Positions 1 through 8,716 are shown, counted from the stretch's first letter. The stretch is DNA of 64,000 bases from Pontibacter ramchanderi (GCF_002846395.1 NZ_PJMU01000001.1:372001-436000), one strand, 5' to 3'. Numbers and translations are program-made. Notes: a model not told the origin generated them from the sequence alone.

Positions 1-306
1 TTCGATTTCTTTTGTGATGGCGTCGTACTCGCGGTTGTTGCGTACGTTTGTCTGCTGGTCTTCGTACTTGCGGATCAGACCTTCAGCGTCTTTGATAGAC
101 TGCTTGCGCTGGGCAATGCTGTCGTTCAGAGCGGCCACTTCATCGTCAAACTTACGAACCCTTACCTCATAGCCCTCAATTTCATCTTCGAGGTCCTGAA
201 CCTCTTCTGGTAAATCGCCTCTTACTCGTCTGATTTCGTCAAGCTGCGAATCGATACTCTGAAGCTTTAGCAGTGCTTCTAATTTGCTGGCTACCGTACT
301 TTCCAT
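1..306 (-). CDS. C4-type zinc ribbon / coiled-coil protein (N-terminal part)
   Basis: The first 102 codons of a gene that continues beyond the left edge of the window. The translation starts MESTVASKLEALLKLQSID and is almost entirely heptad-rich coiled coil (LDEIRR, EVQDLEDEIEGYE, NDSIAQRK). This matches the N-terminal half of the COG1579 family, whose C-terminal zinc ribbon would lie outside the window. It starts 4 bases after the stop of the Nif3-like gene on the same strand, a pairing common in Bacteroidota, so the two are probably co-transcribed. The cellular role of the family is poorly defined; nucleic-acid binding is suspected. Family assignment is by pattern and neighbourhood. Confidence 0.8.
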   Translation of the reverse strand, partial: MESTVASKLEALLKLQSIDSQLDEIRRVRGDLPEEVQDLEDEIEGYEVRVRKFDDEVAALNDSIAQRKQSIKDAEGLIRKYEDQQTNVRNNREYDAITKEIE

Positions 307-310
307 GTAG

Positions 311-1420
311 TTAATAGGTGTATCTGATAGGGTTTGTGTTTACTTCCGATAAATAGACTGCAAAATTAGTAAAGTTTTTGGAAATTGTATCATAAAAAAT
401 CTCCTTTGTAAATACCTCACTTTCATAGTGTCCGATGTCGGCGATCAGCAAACAGCCCTCCGCATCGAAGAATTCGTGGTATTTCACATCGGCCGTTACA
501 TAGGCGTCAGCGCCCTGTCGCAGCGCGTCCTTGATCAGGAAACTGCCCGAGCCGCCGCAAACCGCCACCCGCTTAATCTGCTTTTCGCCTACAGCCGTAT
601 AGCGCACGCCTGGCAACTGCATGTGTCGTTTCAGGTAGGCCAGGAATTCCTGCTCTGTTAGAGGCGTCTCCAGTTCCCCGATCATGCCAATGCCTACTTC
701 CTGGTTGCCGTTCTCGAGCAGGGTCAGGTAATGGGCCACCTCTTCGTAAGGGTGTGCTTCTAACAGGGCCGTCATAATGCGTTGCTGTTTAAAGGCCGGA
801 AATAGTACCTCCACCCGGTTCTCCTGCACTTGTTCTGGCTTGCCTTTCTCTCCGATGGCAGGGTCAGCATTATCGGAGGGCTTAAAGCGTCCGGTTCCCT
901 GTACCTGAAAACTGCAATCGCTGTACTCGCCGATCTGTCCTGCGCCGGCCTTATGGATAGCGGCCAGCACCTGGTCGGTTTGCGCTACAGGCACGAAAAA
1001 GGCCAGCTGCATGAGTGTATGCGGTTTGGAGGTGAGGATTCTGGTGTGCTGCAGCTTCAGCTTTTCGGCGATCTTGGCGTTCACGCCATTGTGCACACTG
1101 TCGAGGTTTGTGTGGCAGGCGTAGATGGCGATGTTATTTTGGATGGCTTTGATGATGGTGCGCTCCACGTAGCTCCGGCCAGTCAGGCTTTTGAGCCCTT
1201 TGAAGATGACCGGGTGATGGGCTACGATCAGATTGCAGCCTATGGCTATGGCCTCTTCAACAACCGCTTCGGTACAATCCAGTGTCAACAACACGCCTTT
1301 AACTTCATCGCTGGCATGGCCTGTTTGCAAGCCGGAATTGTCGTAGCTTTCCTGGTAAGGTATGGGGGCATACTGCTCGAGCACTCTTATTATATCGCCG
1401 ATGGAGGTATTCTCTTTCAT
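311..1420 (-). CDS. Nif3-like dinuclear metal centre hexameric protein
   Basis: A 369-residue member of the Nif3/YbgI (DUF34) family. Visible hallmarks are the metal-binding stretch around NLIVAHHPVIFKG near residue 75, YACHTNLDSVHNGVN near residue 110, and the C-terminal DVKYHEFFDAEGCLLIADIGHYESE with further His/Glu ligands. The middle of about 130 residues is the inserted PII-like domain seen in longer family members (LAFFVPVAQTDQVLAAIHKAGAG). Function is uncertain; GTP cyclohydrolase I type 2 activity has been proposed for the family. The chosen ATG gives MKENTSIGDII, a normal family N-terminus; an ATG nine codons upstream (1447) adds an unconserved extension. Confidence 0.92.
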   Translation of the reverse strand: MKENTSIGDIIRVLEQYAPIPYQESYDNSGLQTGHASDEVKGVLLTLDCTEAVVEEAIAIGCNLIVAHHPVIFKGLKSLTGRSYVERTIIKAIQNNIAIYACHTNLDSVHNGVNAKIAEKLKLQHTRILTSKPHTLMQLAFFVPVAQTDQVLAAIHKAGAGQIGEYSDCSFQVQGTGRFKPSDNADPAIGEKGKPEQVQENRVEVLFPAFKQQRIMTALLEAHPYEEVAHYLTLLENGNQEVGIGMIGELETPLTEQEFLAYLKRHMQLPGVRYTAVGEKQIKRVAVCGGSGSFLIKDALRQGADAYVTADVKYHEFFDAEGCLLIADIGHYESEVFTKEIFYDTISKNFTNFAVYLSEVNTNPIRYTY

Positions 1421-1476
1421 AGTCTGGTTTGTTATTGAAAGCACCAAATTAAGAAGATCAGGCCAAGGCTGGAAAT

Positions 1477-1935
1477 TTAAAGCACCTGGAGTTGCAGATA
1501 ACCGGTCTCAGGCTGGCGTTTGAGCTCTTTGCCATTAAAGTAAAAACCTGAATAGGTATAGTCGGTATAGCACTTGCCCCGGTTGACGGTATAGGCTATG
1601 TCCAGCGTGTCGGTATTATGACTGCTGATTTGTAAGAGCATGCGCACCCGCGACTTGGTATAAATGACGGGGTACGTCTCAAATATCAGGTGGTTTACTT
1701 TTTCATCGGTGCCCGTAAAGAGGTAGTTAAACGGCTCTCCATCGAGGATCAGTTGAACAGAATCGGGGTGCAGCCCTGTGCTGGGGTTGGAGAACGGACT
1801 GCTGCCTGAGGCATCCACGAGGTAAAAGGAGACAGGTGCGGGCGGCTCTGAACGCATGGTAGCGCAAGGGGTGCAGCCGGCTGCACAATAAAACAGCAAG
1901 AGTGAAAATAGAGTAAGTGATCGGTTTGTTTTCAT
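1477..1935 (-). CDS. small lipoprotein of unknown function
   Basis: A 152-residue protein with a short hydrophobic leader followed by the lipobox FYCAAGC, so probably a lipoprotein. The frame stays open upstream to 2094, but only the ATG at 1935 gives a proper signal peptide. The mature part is beta-rich (PVSFYLVDASG, SVQLILDGEPFNYL, YTYSGFYFNGKELK) with no motif I recognise. It contains an unusual local cluster of three GGTATAG copies plus one GGTATAA between about 1545 and 1665. It is divergent from lpxK. Confidence 0.7.
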   Translation of the reverse strand: MKTNRSLTLFSLLLFYCAAGCTPCATMRSEPPAPVSFYLVDASGSSPFSNPSTGLHPDSVQLILDGEPFNYLFTGTDEKVNHLIFETYPVIYTKSRVRMLLQISSHNTDTLDIAYTVNRGKCYTDYTYSGFYFNGKELKRQPETGYLQLQVL

Positions 1936-2030
1936 GTGGTGCAATATGGGGTCGGATATAGTCGGTACTAAATATAGTGTTTCTAAGGTATACAAATCAA
2001 GTTCTGACAATGCCTTTGCGCATATTTCTA

Positions 2031-2038
2031 TACCTTTG
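2031..2038 (+). promoter_or_regulatory. -7 promoter element of lpxK
   Basis: TACCTTTG matches the Bacteroidota -7 consensus TAnnTTTG and lies 19 bases before the lpxK ATG, which predicts a leader of about 14 bases. It overlaps a copy of the CTATACC word and is followed directly by a GGTATAG copy. Confidence 0.6.
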
Positions 2039-2057
2039 CAAGGTATAGCCACTCCAT

Positions 2058-3131
2058 ATGACTTTACTGCGTTACTTGCTATGGCCTTTTTCAATCCTCT
2101 ACGGCGGCATCATGCTGTTGCGGAACTGGCTGTACGACACAGGATGGTTCCGCTCAGAGCGCTTTGATTTGCCGGTTATATCGGTGGGCAACCTGACGGT
2201 GGGAGGTACCGGTAAAACTCCGCACGTGGAATATTTGCTGCGTTTGGTATCGGATAGAAAAACAGCCGTACTGAGCAGGGGCTACCGCCGGAAAAGCAAA
2301 GGCTTTGTGCTGGCTGACGAACAAACTACGGCAGAAACGCTGGGAGATGAGCCCTATCAGTATCACCTCGATTTCCCGGATGCCACTGTGGCCGTATGCG
2401 AAAGTAGGCCGGCAGGAATAGTGCAGCTGCTACGCTTGCGTCCGGATACAGAGGTTGTGGTGCTGGATGACGCGATGCAGCATCGGCCTGTTACCCCATC
2501 GCTGAATCTGATGCTGACAGACTATGGACGTCTTTTTTATAAAGACCATGTGTTGCCAACTGGCTTGTTGCGGGAACCGCGTAGCGGGGCCCGACGTGCG
2601 GATGTGGTTATCGTAACAAAATGTCCGGTTGAATTGGAGGCAACTCAGCTTGCTACTGTAACGAAGCAGGTAAAGCAGTACACCCGAGCCGAGACCCCTG
2701 TTTTTTTCAGTGCTTTTCGCTACGGCCACCCGGTAGGCATTGGAAATGCTGCGCCGCTCGCCAAACGCTGTGTGCTTCTCACAGGTATAGCCAATCCCAT
2801 ACCCCTGAAAGAGTATTTAACAGATCAGGGTTACGAAATCGAGCAGCACTTATCTTATCCGGATCATTACAACTATACTTTAGCTGATTTGGAAAAAGTT
2901 AAAGACTCACTAGAACAACATGCTGATAAGTCTTTAAGTATCATTATGACGCGAAAAGATGCTGTAAAACTGATGGATGGTGCGCTTGCTGCCGTAACAA
3001 AACTGTTGCCTGTGTTCTATGTGCCGATCGAGGTCTGTTTTCTGCAGCAAGGTGAGGTGTTTGATAAGCTCATCCAGCAGCACATGAGTGCTTTTCATGC
3101 CCTGGGATCGAAGGCTACGGACAAAATTTAA
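2058..3131 (+). CDS. lpxK: tetraacyldisaccharide 4'-kinase LpxK
   Basis: This 357-residue enzyme phosphorylates the 4' position of the tetraacyldisaccharide-1-phosphate lipid A precursor at the inner membrane. Residues 1-25 form the membrane-associating N-terminal helix. Residues 44-54 carry the P-loop GNLTVGGTGKT. The LpxK motif is seen as VVLDDAMQHR near residue 140, followed by LREPRSGARRADVVIVTKCP. Length is normal for the family. The presence of lpxK implies a lipid A-bearing outer membrane. It stands alone, with a short gap before the porin gene. Confidence 0.95.
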   Translation: MTLLRYLLWPFSILYGGIMLLRNWLYDTGWFRSERFDLPVISVGNLTVGGTGKTPHVEYLLRLVSDRKTAVLSRGYRRKSKGFVLADEQTTAETLGDEPYQYHLDFPDATVAVCESRPAGIVQLLRLRPDTEVVVLDDAMQHRPVTPSLNLMLTDYGRLFYKDHVLPTGLLREPRSGARRADVVIVTKCPVELEATQLATVTKQVKQYTRAETPVFFSAFRYGHPVGIGNAAPLAKRCVLLTGIANPIPLKEYLTDQGYEIEQHLSYPDHYNYTLADLEKVKDSLEQHADKSLSIIMTRKDAVKLMDGALAAVTKLLPVFYVPIEVCFLQQGEVFDKLIQQHMSAFHALGSKATDKI

Positions 3132-3140
3132 ACGAAAACA

Positions 3141-3169
3141 CCGTATACTTCATGGCAGTACGTATACGG
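3141..3169. promoter_or_regulatory. inverted repeat upstream of the porin gene, candidate operator
   Basis: Perfect 8-base arms CCGTATAC (3141-3148) and GTATACGG (3162-3169) are separated by 13 bases. The palindrome lies between the lpxK stop and the porin -7 element, 17 bases upstream of that element, where a regulator could contact the -33 region. There is no following T-run, so a terminator is unlikely. The binding protein is unknown. Confidence 0.4.
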
Positions 3170-3185
3170 GTTGCATGAAAATCAC

Positions 3186-3193
3186 TAATTTTG
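3186..3193 (+). promoter_or_regulatory. -7 promoter element abutting the porin start
   Basis: TAATTTTG matches TAnnTTTG and ends only 4 bases before the GTG start at 3198. Transcription would begin at or next to the start codon, giving a leaderless message. Confidence 0.5.
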
Positions 3194-3197
3194 GCTC

Positions 3198-5090
3198 GTG
3201 AAAAGTAAGCTCTTAGCAGTAATATGGCTCCTGGTGGGTCTGGCTGGCGCCGCACAGGCACAGTCCCAGATCGTTGATGACACAACGAAAGTGCTCTTTA
3301 GCCCTAAAACGACATTGCAGTTGTACGAGAACGACGTGTTGGAGGGGCGCTACATCCTGCAGCGCATTGATACCAGCATCAACAACATGCATAATGAGCG
3401 ATTCTGGTATCATGACACGGTACACTTTCAGCACCTGGGCAATGTGGGTACTGCATCCAAGCCCATCCTTTTCAGAGCACCTCATAAGATTGGCGCCAGA
3501 CTGGGCAAAAACGTGTTCGACCGCTATGCCTACGACCCTCGCCGCATCAACTACTACGACACCCGATCTCCCTACTCGCACATTTTTTATATTCAGGGCC
3601 AAAGAGGGGAGCAGGTTTTTGAAGCTGTACACGCCCGCAATATTACGCCGCGCTGGAACGCAGGGGTTGCCTACCAGATTATTTCGGGAAACCGCCAGTT
3701 AGGTGTTTCTAATTTGCGGCGCGACGGCTACTTGAGTAGTCAGGCCGTAAAGGCATTCACCCACTACCGTTCCGAAAACGAGAAGTATCACCTGTTTGCC
3801 AATTTTACGCACCTCAACCACGAGCAGATCGAAAACGGTGGGATTGCACCCGGCGAAGCTAACCTTTTCCTGTTCCAGCAGGCGCTTACTAATCTGACGC
3901 AGGCATCGACCCGCGAGCTCCGTAACAACTATCACCTGATGCATATCTACAAGCTGGCAGGTGAGAACCTGAAGTTTTTCCACAGCTTTGACTGGGGCTC
4001 TCAAAATGATATATTCCAGGACGATGCCATACCGAGGCTGGCAGATAATGCAGGCACTCCAATTTTTTATCCGGCAATTATCAATAATGCCCTAAATCGC
4101 ACAGATGACCGCACTGCCTATCGGGAAATGGAAAACGTCGCAGGTGTGACTGGTAACAATAAGCTGTCATTCTACAAGGCCTACGCCAAATTCCGAAATT
4201 CAAAACTAGATTATAGATCACTGGCCACTGCTCAACAAGATAGTACCGAGTTTTATGCGGAAGGTACTGAAAAGATGAACCAGCTGTTTGTAGGTGGCGA
4301 ATTCCGCCTGATGTACCGACAGGCATTGCTATCCTTTGACGGGGAGTTTCAGATGACGAACGACTACAAGGTGGGGGCCACGGCTAAATTGGGTCCGCTA
4401 CAAGGCCGTTTGATGCGGGTGCTACGCTCTCCTTCACTGGTTGAGCAACGCATGATCAGCAACCACTTTGAGTGGAATCCGAGTACAAATAACTTCAACA
4501 ATTCAGTGACGGATCGCCTGGAAGCAACTTTAGCAACTAAGCTTGGCGAGCGCCAGTTTGTACGCTTAACCGGACACTACAATCATATCAAACGCCATAT
4601 TTATTTTGATACGGTTGCTGTACCACGTCAGTATGCTGCCAACCAGCAGGTATTTGGCGCCGAGATCCAGCACCATATCCGTTTTGGTAAATTCCACTTC
4701 GAAAATTTCATCGCCTACACCAACACGAACGACGCGCCTGTCATCCGTATACCTGAATGGCTTTTCGACTCGAAACTGTACTTTGAGGGAGCACTCTTCA
4801 GGAGAGCACTTGTTGGCCAGTTTGGGGTGCAGGTTTACACGCCAACCTCCTACCTGGCAGATGCCTACATGCCTGTCACGCAGCAGTTTCACCTACAAAA
4901 CGGGTTCACGATTGAGCCATACCCAATTGCTGACGTGTTTATCACCGCCGACATCAAAAACCTGAACGTGTTCCTGAAAATGTCGAACATCGCTTCCGAT
5001 ATTACCGCGCCTGGCTATTTTACAACTCCGTATTACCCGGGTATGCGCACAAGTTTTGTCTTCGGCATCAAGTGGATGTTCTTCGACTAA
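3198..5090 (+). CDS. putative outer-membrane porin
   Basis: A 630-residue exported protein starting at GTG, with signal peptide residues 1-21 ending AAQAQ. The mature chain begins with a short domain (TLQLYENDVLEGRYILQ, HNERFWYHDTVHFQHLGN). It continues as repeated amphipathic beta strands with aromatic ends, ending TSFVFGIKWMFFD, a typical terminal barrel strand. It matches the Bacteroidota putative porin family found next to lipid A or miaE genes. Substrate is unknown. It is followed after 13 bases by miaE, so the two may share a transcript. Confidence 0.82.
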   Translation: MKSKLLAVIWLLVGLAGAAQAQSQIVDDTTKVLFSPKTTLQLYENDVLEGRYILQRIDTSINNMHNERFWYHDTVHFQHLGNVGTASKPILFRAPHKIGARLGKNVFDRYAYDPRRINYYDTRSPYSHIFYIQGQRGEQVFEAVHARNITPRWNAGVAYQIISGNRQLGVSNLRRDGYLSSQAVKAFTHYRSENEKYHLFANFTHLNHEQIENGGIAPGEANLFLFQQALTNLTQASTRELRNNYHLMHIYKLAGENLKFFHSFDWGSQNDIFQDDAIPRLADNAGTPIFYPAIINNALNRTDDRTAYREMENVAGVTGNNKLSFYKAYAKFRNSKLDYRSLATAQQDSTEFYAEGTEKMNQLFVGGEFRLMYRQALLSFDGEFQMTNDYKVGATAKLGPLQGRLMRVLRSPSLVEQRMISNHFEWNPSTNNFNNSVTDRLEATLATKLGERQFVRLTGHYNHIKRHIYFDTVAVPRQYAANQQVFGAEIQHHIRFGKFHFENFIAYTNTNDAPVIRIPEWLFDSKLYFEGALFRRALVGQFGVQVYTPTSYLADAYMPVTQQFHLQNGFTIEPYPIADVFITADIKNLNVFLKMSNIASDITAPGYFTTPYYPGMRTSFVFGIKWMFFD

Positions 5091-5103
5091 CCAATTTATA
5101 CCT

Positions 5104-5709
5104 ATGTCTTCCCAGTTTACCAAAACCATATTACGCCTCCAGCTCCCGACCGATCCGCGTTGGGTGAATATTGCCGAGAAAAACATTGAAGAGATTCTGG
5201 TAGACCACGCTTATTGCGAACAGAAAGCGGCTACCTCTGGCATTTCCCTAATTGTAAAATACCCCGACAAAACCCGCCTGGTAGAGGAGATGACGGACCT
5301 GGTAGCCGAGGAGTGGAGTCATTTTGAGCGCGTGATGGCAGAACTTAAGAAGCGCGGCTGGGGACTGGGCCGGAACCGGCCTGACGAATATGTGGTGGAA
5401 CTGACAAAGCACATCCGAAAAGGCGGGCAGCGCGAGCGACAATTGATGGATCACCTACTGGTAAATGCCCTGATCGAGGCGCGCAGCTGCGAACGTTTTA
5501 AGCTGCTCTGGAAAAACATTCAGGACGAGGATTTGCAGAGATTCTATTATGAACTGATGGTTTCAGAAGCCGGACACTATGTGAGTTTCGTGAAGCTGGC
5601 CAAAGAATACATGCCCGCCGAAGTAGTAGACGCCCGCCTGAAAGAACTGCTGGACATCGAAGCCGAAATCATCCGAAATCTGGAACCCCGTCCGGATAGG
5701 ATGCACTAG
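5104..5709 (+). CDS. miaE: tRNA-(ms2io6A)-hydroxylase MiaE-like
   Basis: A 201-residue non-haem di-iron hydroxylase of the MiaE family, which hydroxylates the isopentenyl group of ms2i6A37 in tRNA. The ferritin-like iron ligands are visible as ILVDHAYCEQKAA, VAEEWSHFERVM, ARSCERFKLL and VSEAGHYVSFV, in the expected Glu/ExxH order. The frame is open upstream to 5056 inside the porin gene, but the ATG at 5104 fits the family N-terminus (MSSQFTKTILRLQLPTD). An intrinsic terminator follows. Confidence 0.9.
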   Translation: MSSQFTKTILRLQLPTDPRWVNIAEKNIEEILVDHAYCEQKAATSGISLIVKYPDKTRLVEEMTDLVAEEWSHFERVMAELKKRGWGLGRNRPDEYVVELTKHIRKGGQRERQLMDHLLVNALIEARSCERFKLLWKNIQDEDLQRFYYELMVSEAGHYVSFVKLAKEYMPAEVVDARLKELLDIEAEIIRNLEPRPDRMH

Positions 5710-5862
5710 AACAGTGAACAAATGCACAGTTATCAGTTGACAATATAATATAAATGAAATCTTCGGTTCTGAGATCCGAGGATTTCTTTTATATGGATAC
5801 CCTAAGTGAGTGATCAGAATTTGTTAACTGATAAAAAATAACTGATTACCGTTAACTGTTCT
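5708..5862. repeat. intergenic inverted-arm element between convergent genes
   Basis: The gap is framed by two related arms, 5708-5743 and the reverse complement of 5820-5862. The outer 12 bases agree at 11 positions (AGAACAGTGAAC versus AGAACAGTTAAC). Both arms then carry CAGTTA and TCAGTTGACAA/TCAGTTAACAA, with about 7 extra bases in the right arm. The arms run right up to the stop codons of both convergent genes, and the miaE terminator hairpin lies between them. Confidence 0.55.
5756..5790 (+). terminator. intrinsic terminator after miaE
   Basis: Imperfect palindrome with arms GAAATCTTCGG (5756-5766) and CCGAGGATTTC (5776-5786), one mismatch, followed by TTTT. It suits termination of the porin-miaE transcript. 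Confidence 0.6.
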
Positions 5863-7130
5863 CACGTCTTCTGCTTCTTCTTTTTAGCAGCTGGGAAGAG
5901 GATATTGTTGAGTATGAGACGATAGCCGGGCGAGTTGGGGTGAAGGGCCAGGTCGGTGGGGTCTTCGCCCACTAAATGCTGATAATCCTCCGGATCGTGA
6001 CCACCATAAAAGGTCCAGGTTCCGCGGGCGTAGGTGCCGTGCATATACCTGATTTCACCAACTTCTTTATTCTCACCCATTACTACAACCTCGGGTTTTA
6101 CCAGCCCTTTACGGAAAGCAGTGGTCTGGCCCATAAACCCTTTTATTGTTTTGGCATGATTCTGCGTGAGCATGGTCGGGATGGGGTCCCACTTGGCTGA
6201 AAAAGTAAAGAGCTGAAAGAAGTCATTCGGTTCTGTCAGGCCGCGCTCCTGCGGCTGCATATCGATATTGGAGTACTCGTACTCGAGTGGGTTGCGTACC
6301 AGCGAAAAATCCTTGAAGGCAAATGTCTTCCCGAAGTCGAGCTTGCTCTGTGCATTCGGATCTGCTCCATCGCCGTCGTACATCGCTTCTACAAAATCAA
6401 TTCCTTCTGCAGCCAGGGCAATATCATAAGTGTCGGTGGCAGAGCACATGGCAAACAAAAAGCCTCCTCCGGCACAAAAGTCACGGATGGTGCGCGCCAC
6501 GGCTCCTTTAAGGTCGGATACCTTGTTAAAGCCAAGCGATTTGGCCGAAGCCTCTGAATCGCGTTGCTGCTCCTGGTACCAGGGGTAGTGGCGGTAGCTT
6601 GAGTAAAACTTGCCGTACTGGCCCGTAAAATCTTCGTGGTGAAGGTGTAACCAATCGTACTTGGGAAGGTCGCCGCGCATGATTTCCTCGTCGTATACCT
6701 TGTCGTAGGGTATTTCGGCATAGGTCAGCACCAGCGTAACAGCATCATCCCAGGGCATTTTAGATTTGGGGGTATAGACAGCGATCTTGGGTACCTTCTC
6801 CAGCTTCATCACATCCATGTTCGCTTCCGGGTCGCTGATCTGGGTAAGGATTGTGTTGTATTGCGCATCTGAGATAACCTGGTAGCTGATGCCCCGCACG
6901 ATCAACTCATTCTCGAGCTGCGGCGCGTGCTGAAAAGCAAAACTCCCTCCTCTGAAATTAAGCAACCAATCCACTGACACGCTTTTTGTAAGAACCCAAT
7001 AGGCCGCCCCATACGACTTCAGGTGATCCTTCTGCGTCTCGTCCATCGGTATCAAAACAGTGGAGCTGAACGCATGAAAGGGGAGCACCAGGTATGCGGT
7101 AAGCAGAAAAATGAGACGGAATAATTTCAT
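5862..7130 (-). CDS. secreted GATase1-like protein (often labelled asparagine synthetase B)
   Basis: A 422-residue exported protein with a signal peptide ending FHAFSS. There is no asparagine-synthetase domain, no N-terminal Cys and no PP-loop, although I recall Bacteroidota homologues being auto-labelled asparagine synthetase B. The segment RTIRDFCAGGGFLFAMCSATDTYDIAL near residue 230 resembles the nucleophile-elbow region of class I glutamine amidotransferase-like folds. The C-terminal part (WTFYGGHDPEDYQH, PNSPGYRLILNNILFPAAK) also fits that fold. Enzymatic activity is unknown. The chosen ATG gives the signal peptide directly; the frame is open 7 codons further to 7151. Confidence 0.7.
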   Translation of the reverse strand: MKLFRLIFLLTAYLVLPFHAFSSTVLIPMDETQKDHLKSYGAAYWVLTKSVSVDWLLNFRGGSFAFQHAPQLENELIVRGISYQVISDAQYNTILTQISDPEANMDVMKLEKVPKIAVYTPKSKMPWDDAVTLVLTYAEIPYDKVYDEEIMRGDLPKYDWLHLHHEDFTGQYGKFYSSYRHYPWYQEQQRDSEASAKSLGFNKVSDLKGAVARTIRDFCAGGGFLFAMCSATDTYDIALAAEGIDFVEAMYDGDGADPNAQSKLDFGKTFAFKDFSLVRNPLEYEYSNIDMQPQERGLTEPNDFFQLFTFSAKWDPIPTMLTQNHAKTIKGFMGQTTAFRKGLVKPEVVVMGENKEVGEIRYMHGTYARGTWTFYGGHDPEDYQHLVGEDPTDLALHPNSPGYRLILNNILFPAAKKKKQKT

Positions 7131-7148
7131 GGGCTTAACATATGGTAA

Positions 7149-7156
7149 CAAATGTA
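7149..7156 (-). promoter_or_regulatory. -7 promoter element of the GATase1-like gene
   Basis: On the minus strand the sequence reads TACATTTG, matching TAnnTTTG, 18 bases before the ATG at 7130. Confidence 0.45.
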
Positions 7157-7259
7157 TCGAAATTGGTTCTTTTTTCAGATATTGGAGAAGAATTACAAAC
7201 CAGAGGTCTCTTCTTATACTTAACGCAGAGGGGAACGTTTCGCATATAAAACCTGAACT

Positions 7260-8504
7260 ATGGACCAGTTAGAAAATATACGGGAAAGTATTCGAGCCAT
7301 CAAGAGTAATTTGCTCCGTACCGTCCTTACTGGCCTGATCATCTCGATCGGGATTATGTCGCTGGTAGGCATACTCACGGCTGTCGATGGCATGAAGCAC
7401 TCCCTTAACCAAACCTTTTCGAGCCTGGGTGCCAACTCTTTTGACATCCGGAAGAAATTTAACAGCGGACGCGGCAACGGACAAAGCAGGACCGAGAAAG
7501 TATACCCGGACATCACCTACGACCAAGCTACCAAGTACAAAGAGCTCATGGGCACGAAATCGCAGGTAAGTCTTTCAGCCAACGTTTCGGGAGCTACAGT
7601 AGTGAAGAGCACAACCGATAAGACCAACCCCAACATTAATGTGATTGCCGGCGATGAACATTACCTGGCCGGACAAAACCTCAACCTGGAGCGCGGGCGC
7701 GCTTTTTCTTCCTACGAACTGGAGCTCGGGTCGAACGTAGCTATTATAGGCAAAGAGATCTCTGACAAGCTTTTCCCAAAGACGGACCCTATCAACCAAT
7801 ACATCACTTTTTTGGGGCGACGCTTTAAAGTTGTGGGCGAACTGGAGAAACGCGGTAGCAGCATGGGCGGCAATGGCGGCGATCGCATGGTCCTGATCCC
7901 GTTGGAAACGGGCCGCCAGATTCCGCAGACTAATAACGCAAGCCTTACTTTCAATATCAAGACATCTATCTCCAGACCCGAAGAGCTTACTTATGTGATG
8001 GGCGAGGCGACAGGGGTGATGCGTAACGTGCGGCAGGATAAGTTAGGTCAGGAGGAGTCTTTCGAGATCAGAAGAAGTGACTCCCTGATTCAGAGCCTGA
8101 ATGAAATTTCGGGTTACTTGAAAGTGGGCGGCTTCGTTATTGGTTTCATCACCTTGCTGGGTGCCTCTGTTGGTTTGATGAACATTATGATGGTGTCAGT
8201 AAACGAGCGGACACGCGAAATAGGTGTGCGCAAGGCCTTGGGAGCAACGGCGCAGCAGATACAGCAACAGTTTTTGATCGAGGCGATCGTGATCTGCATC
8301 CTGGGTGGTATAGTCGGTATTTTTCTGGGTATACTGATGGGCAACGGCATCGCCTCGCTGATTGGAGAGGGCGGTTTTATAGTGCCCTGGATCTGGGTGT
8401 TCGTTGGCTTAACGATCTGTGTGCTGGTGGGCGTACTGTCAGGCTTTTACCCAGCCCGTCGTGCCTCTAAGCTCGACCCAATTGAATCGCTGCGCTATGA
8501 ATAA
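7260..8504 (+). CDS. ABC transporter permease, MacB/FtsX type
   Basis: A 414-residue inner-membrane protein. It has an N-terminal transmembrane helix (about residues 21-42), a large periplasmic MacB-type domain (about 45-275), then three helices of the FtsX domain (GGFVIGFITLLGASVGLMNIMM, AIVICILGGIVGIFLGILMG and WVFVGLTICVLVGVLSGFYP). The conserved NERTREIGVRKALGA loop and the terminal PARRASKLDPIESLRYE are present. MacB-type permeases act with a separate ATPase and an adaptor, in drug, peptide or lipoprotein export. Neither partner gene is adjacent, so the substrate cannot be inferred. Confidence 0.92.
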   Translation: MDQLENIRESIRAIKSNLLRTVLTGLIISIGIMSLVGILTAVDGMKHSLNQTFSSLGANSFDIRKKFNSGRGNGQSRTEKVYPDITYDQATKYKELMGTKSQVSLSANVSGATVVKSTTDKTNPNINVIAGDEHYLAGQNLNLERGRAFSSYELELGSNVAIIGKEISDKLFPKTDPINQYITFLGRRFKVVGELEKRGSSMGGNGGDRMVLIPLETGRQIPQTNNASLTFNIKTSISRPEELTYVMGEATGVMRNVRQDKLGQEESFEIRRSDSLIQSLNEISGYLKVGGFVIGFITLLGASVGLMNIMMVSVNERTREIGVRKALGATAQQIQQQFLIEAIVICILGGIVGIFLGILMGNGIASLIGEGGFIVPWIWVFVGLTICVLVGVLSGFYPARRASKLDPIESLRYE

Positions 8505-8716
8505 GGTATAGTAGCTGTAATAACAATGTAACAACTTATAGTTGCTCCTACCTGTCTACCCTTGAGAGACTGCTTTTTAAAGTGTTAATGCAAATAGCGT
8601 AAAGTCTATTGACTAAGTTAAGCAGAACACAGGGATATAACCATAGACAGGTATAGACTGCATTTTCAGGGCTCAAGTTTAAGGTTAGCGTGAGTGCTTT
8701 GCTACTAAAGGGAAAT

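Noticed and set aside
830..1438. 202-codon frame antisense to the Nif3-like gene
   Set aside because: Overlaps conserved metal-binding codons of Nif3; no family resemblance.
2015..2018. TTTG as the -33 element of lpxK
   Set aside because: Only 12 bases separate it from the -7 element, too close for the Bacteroidota promoter spacing.
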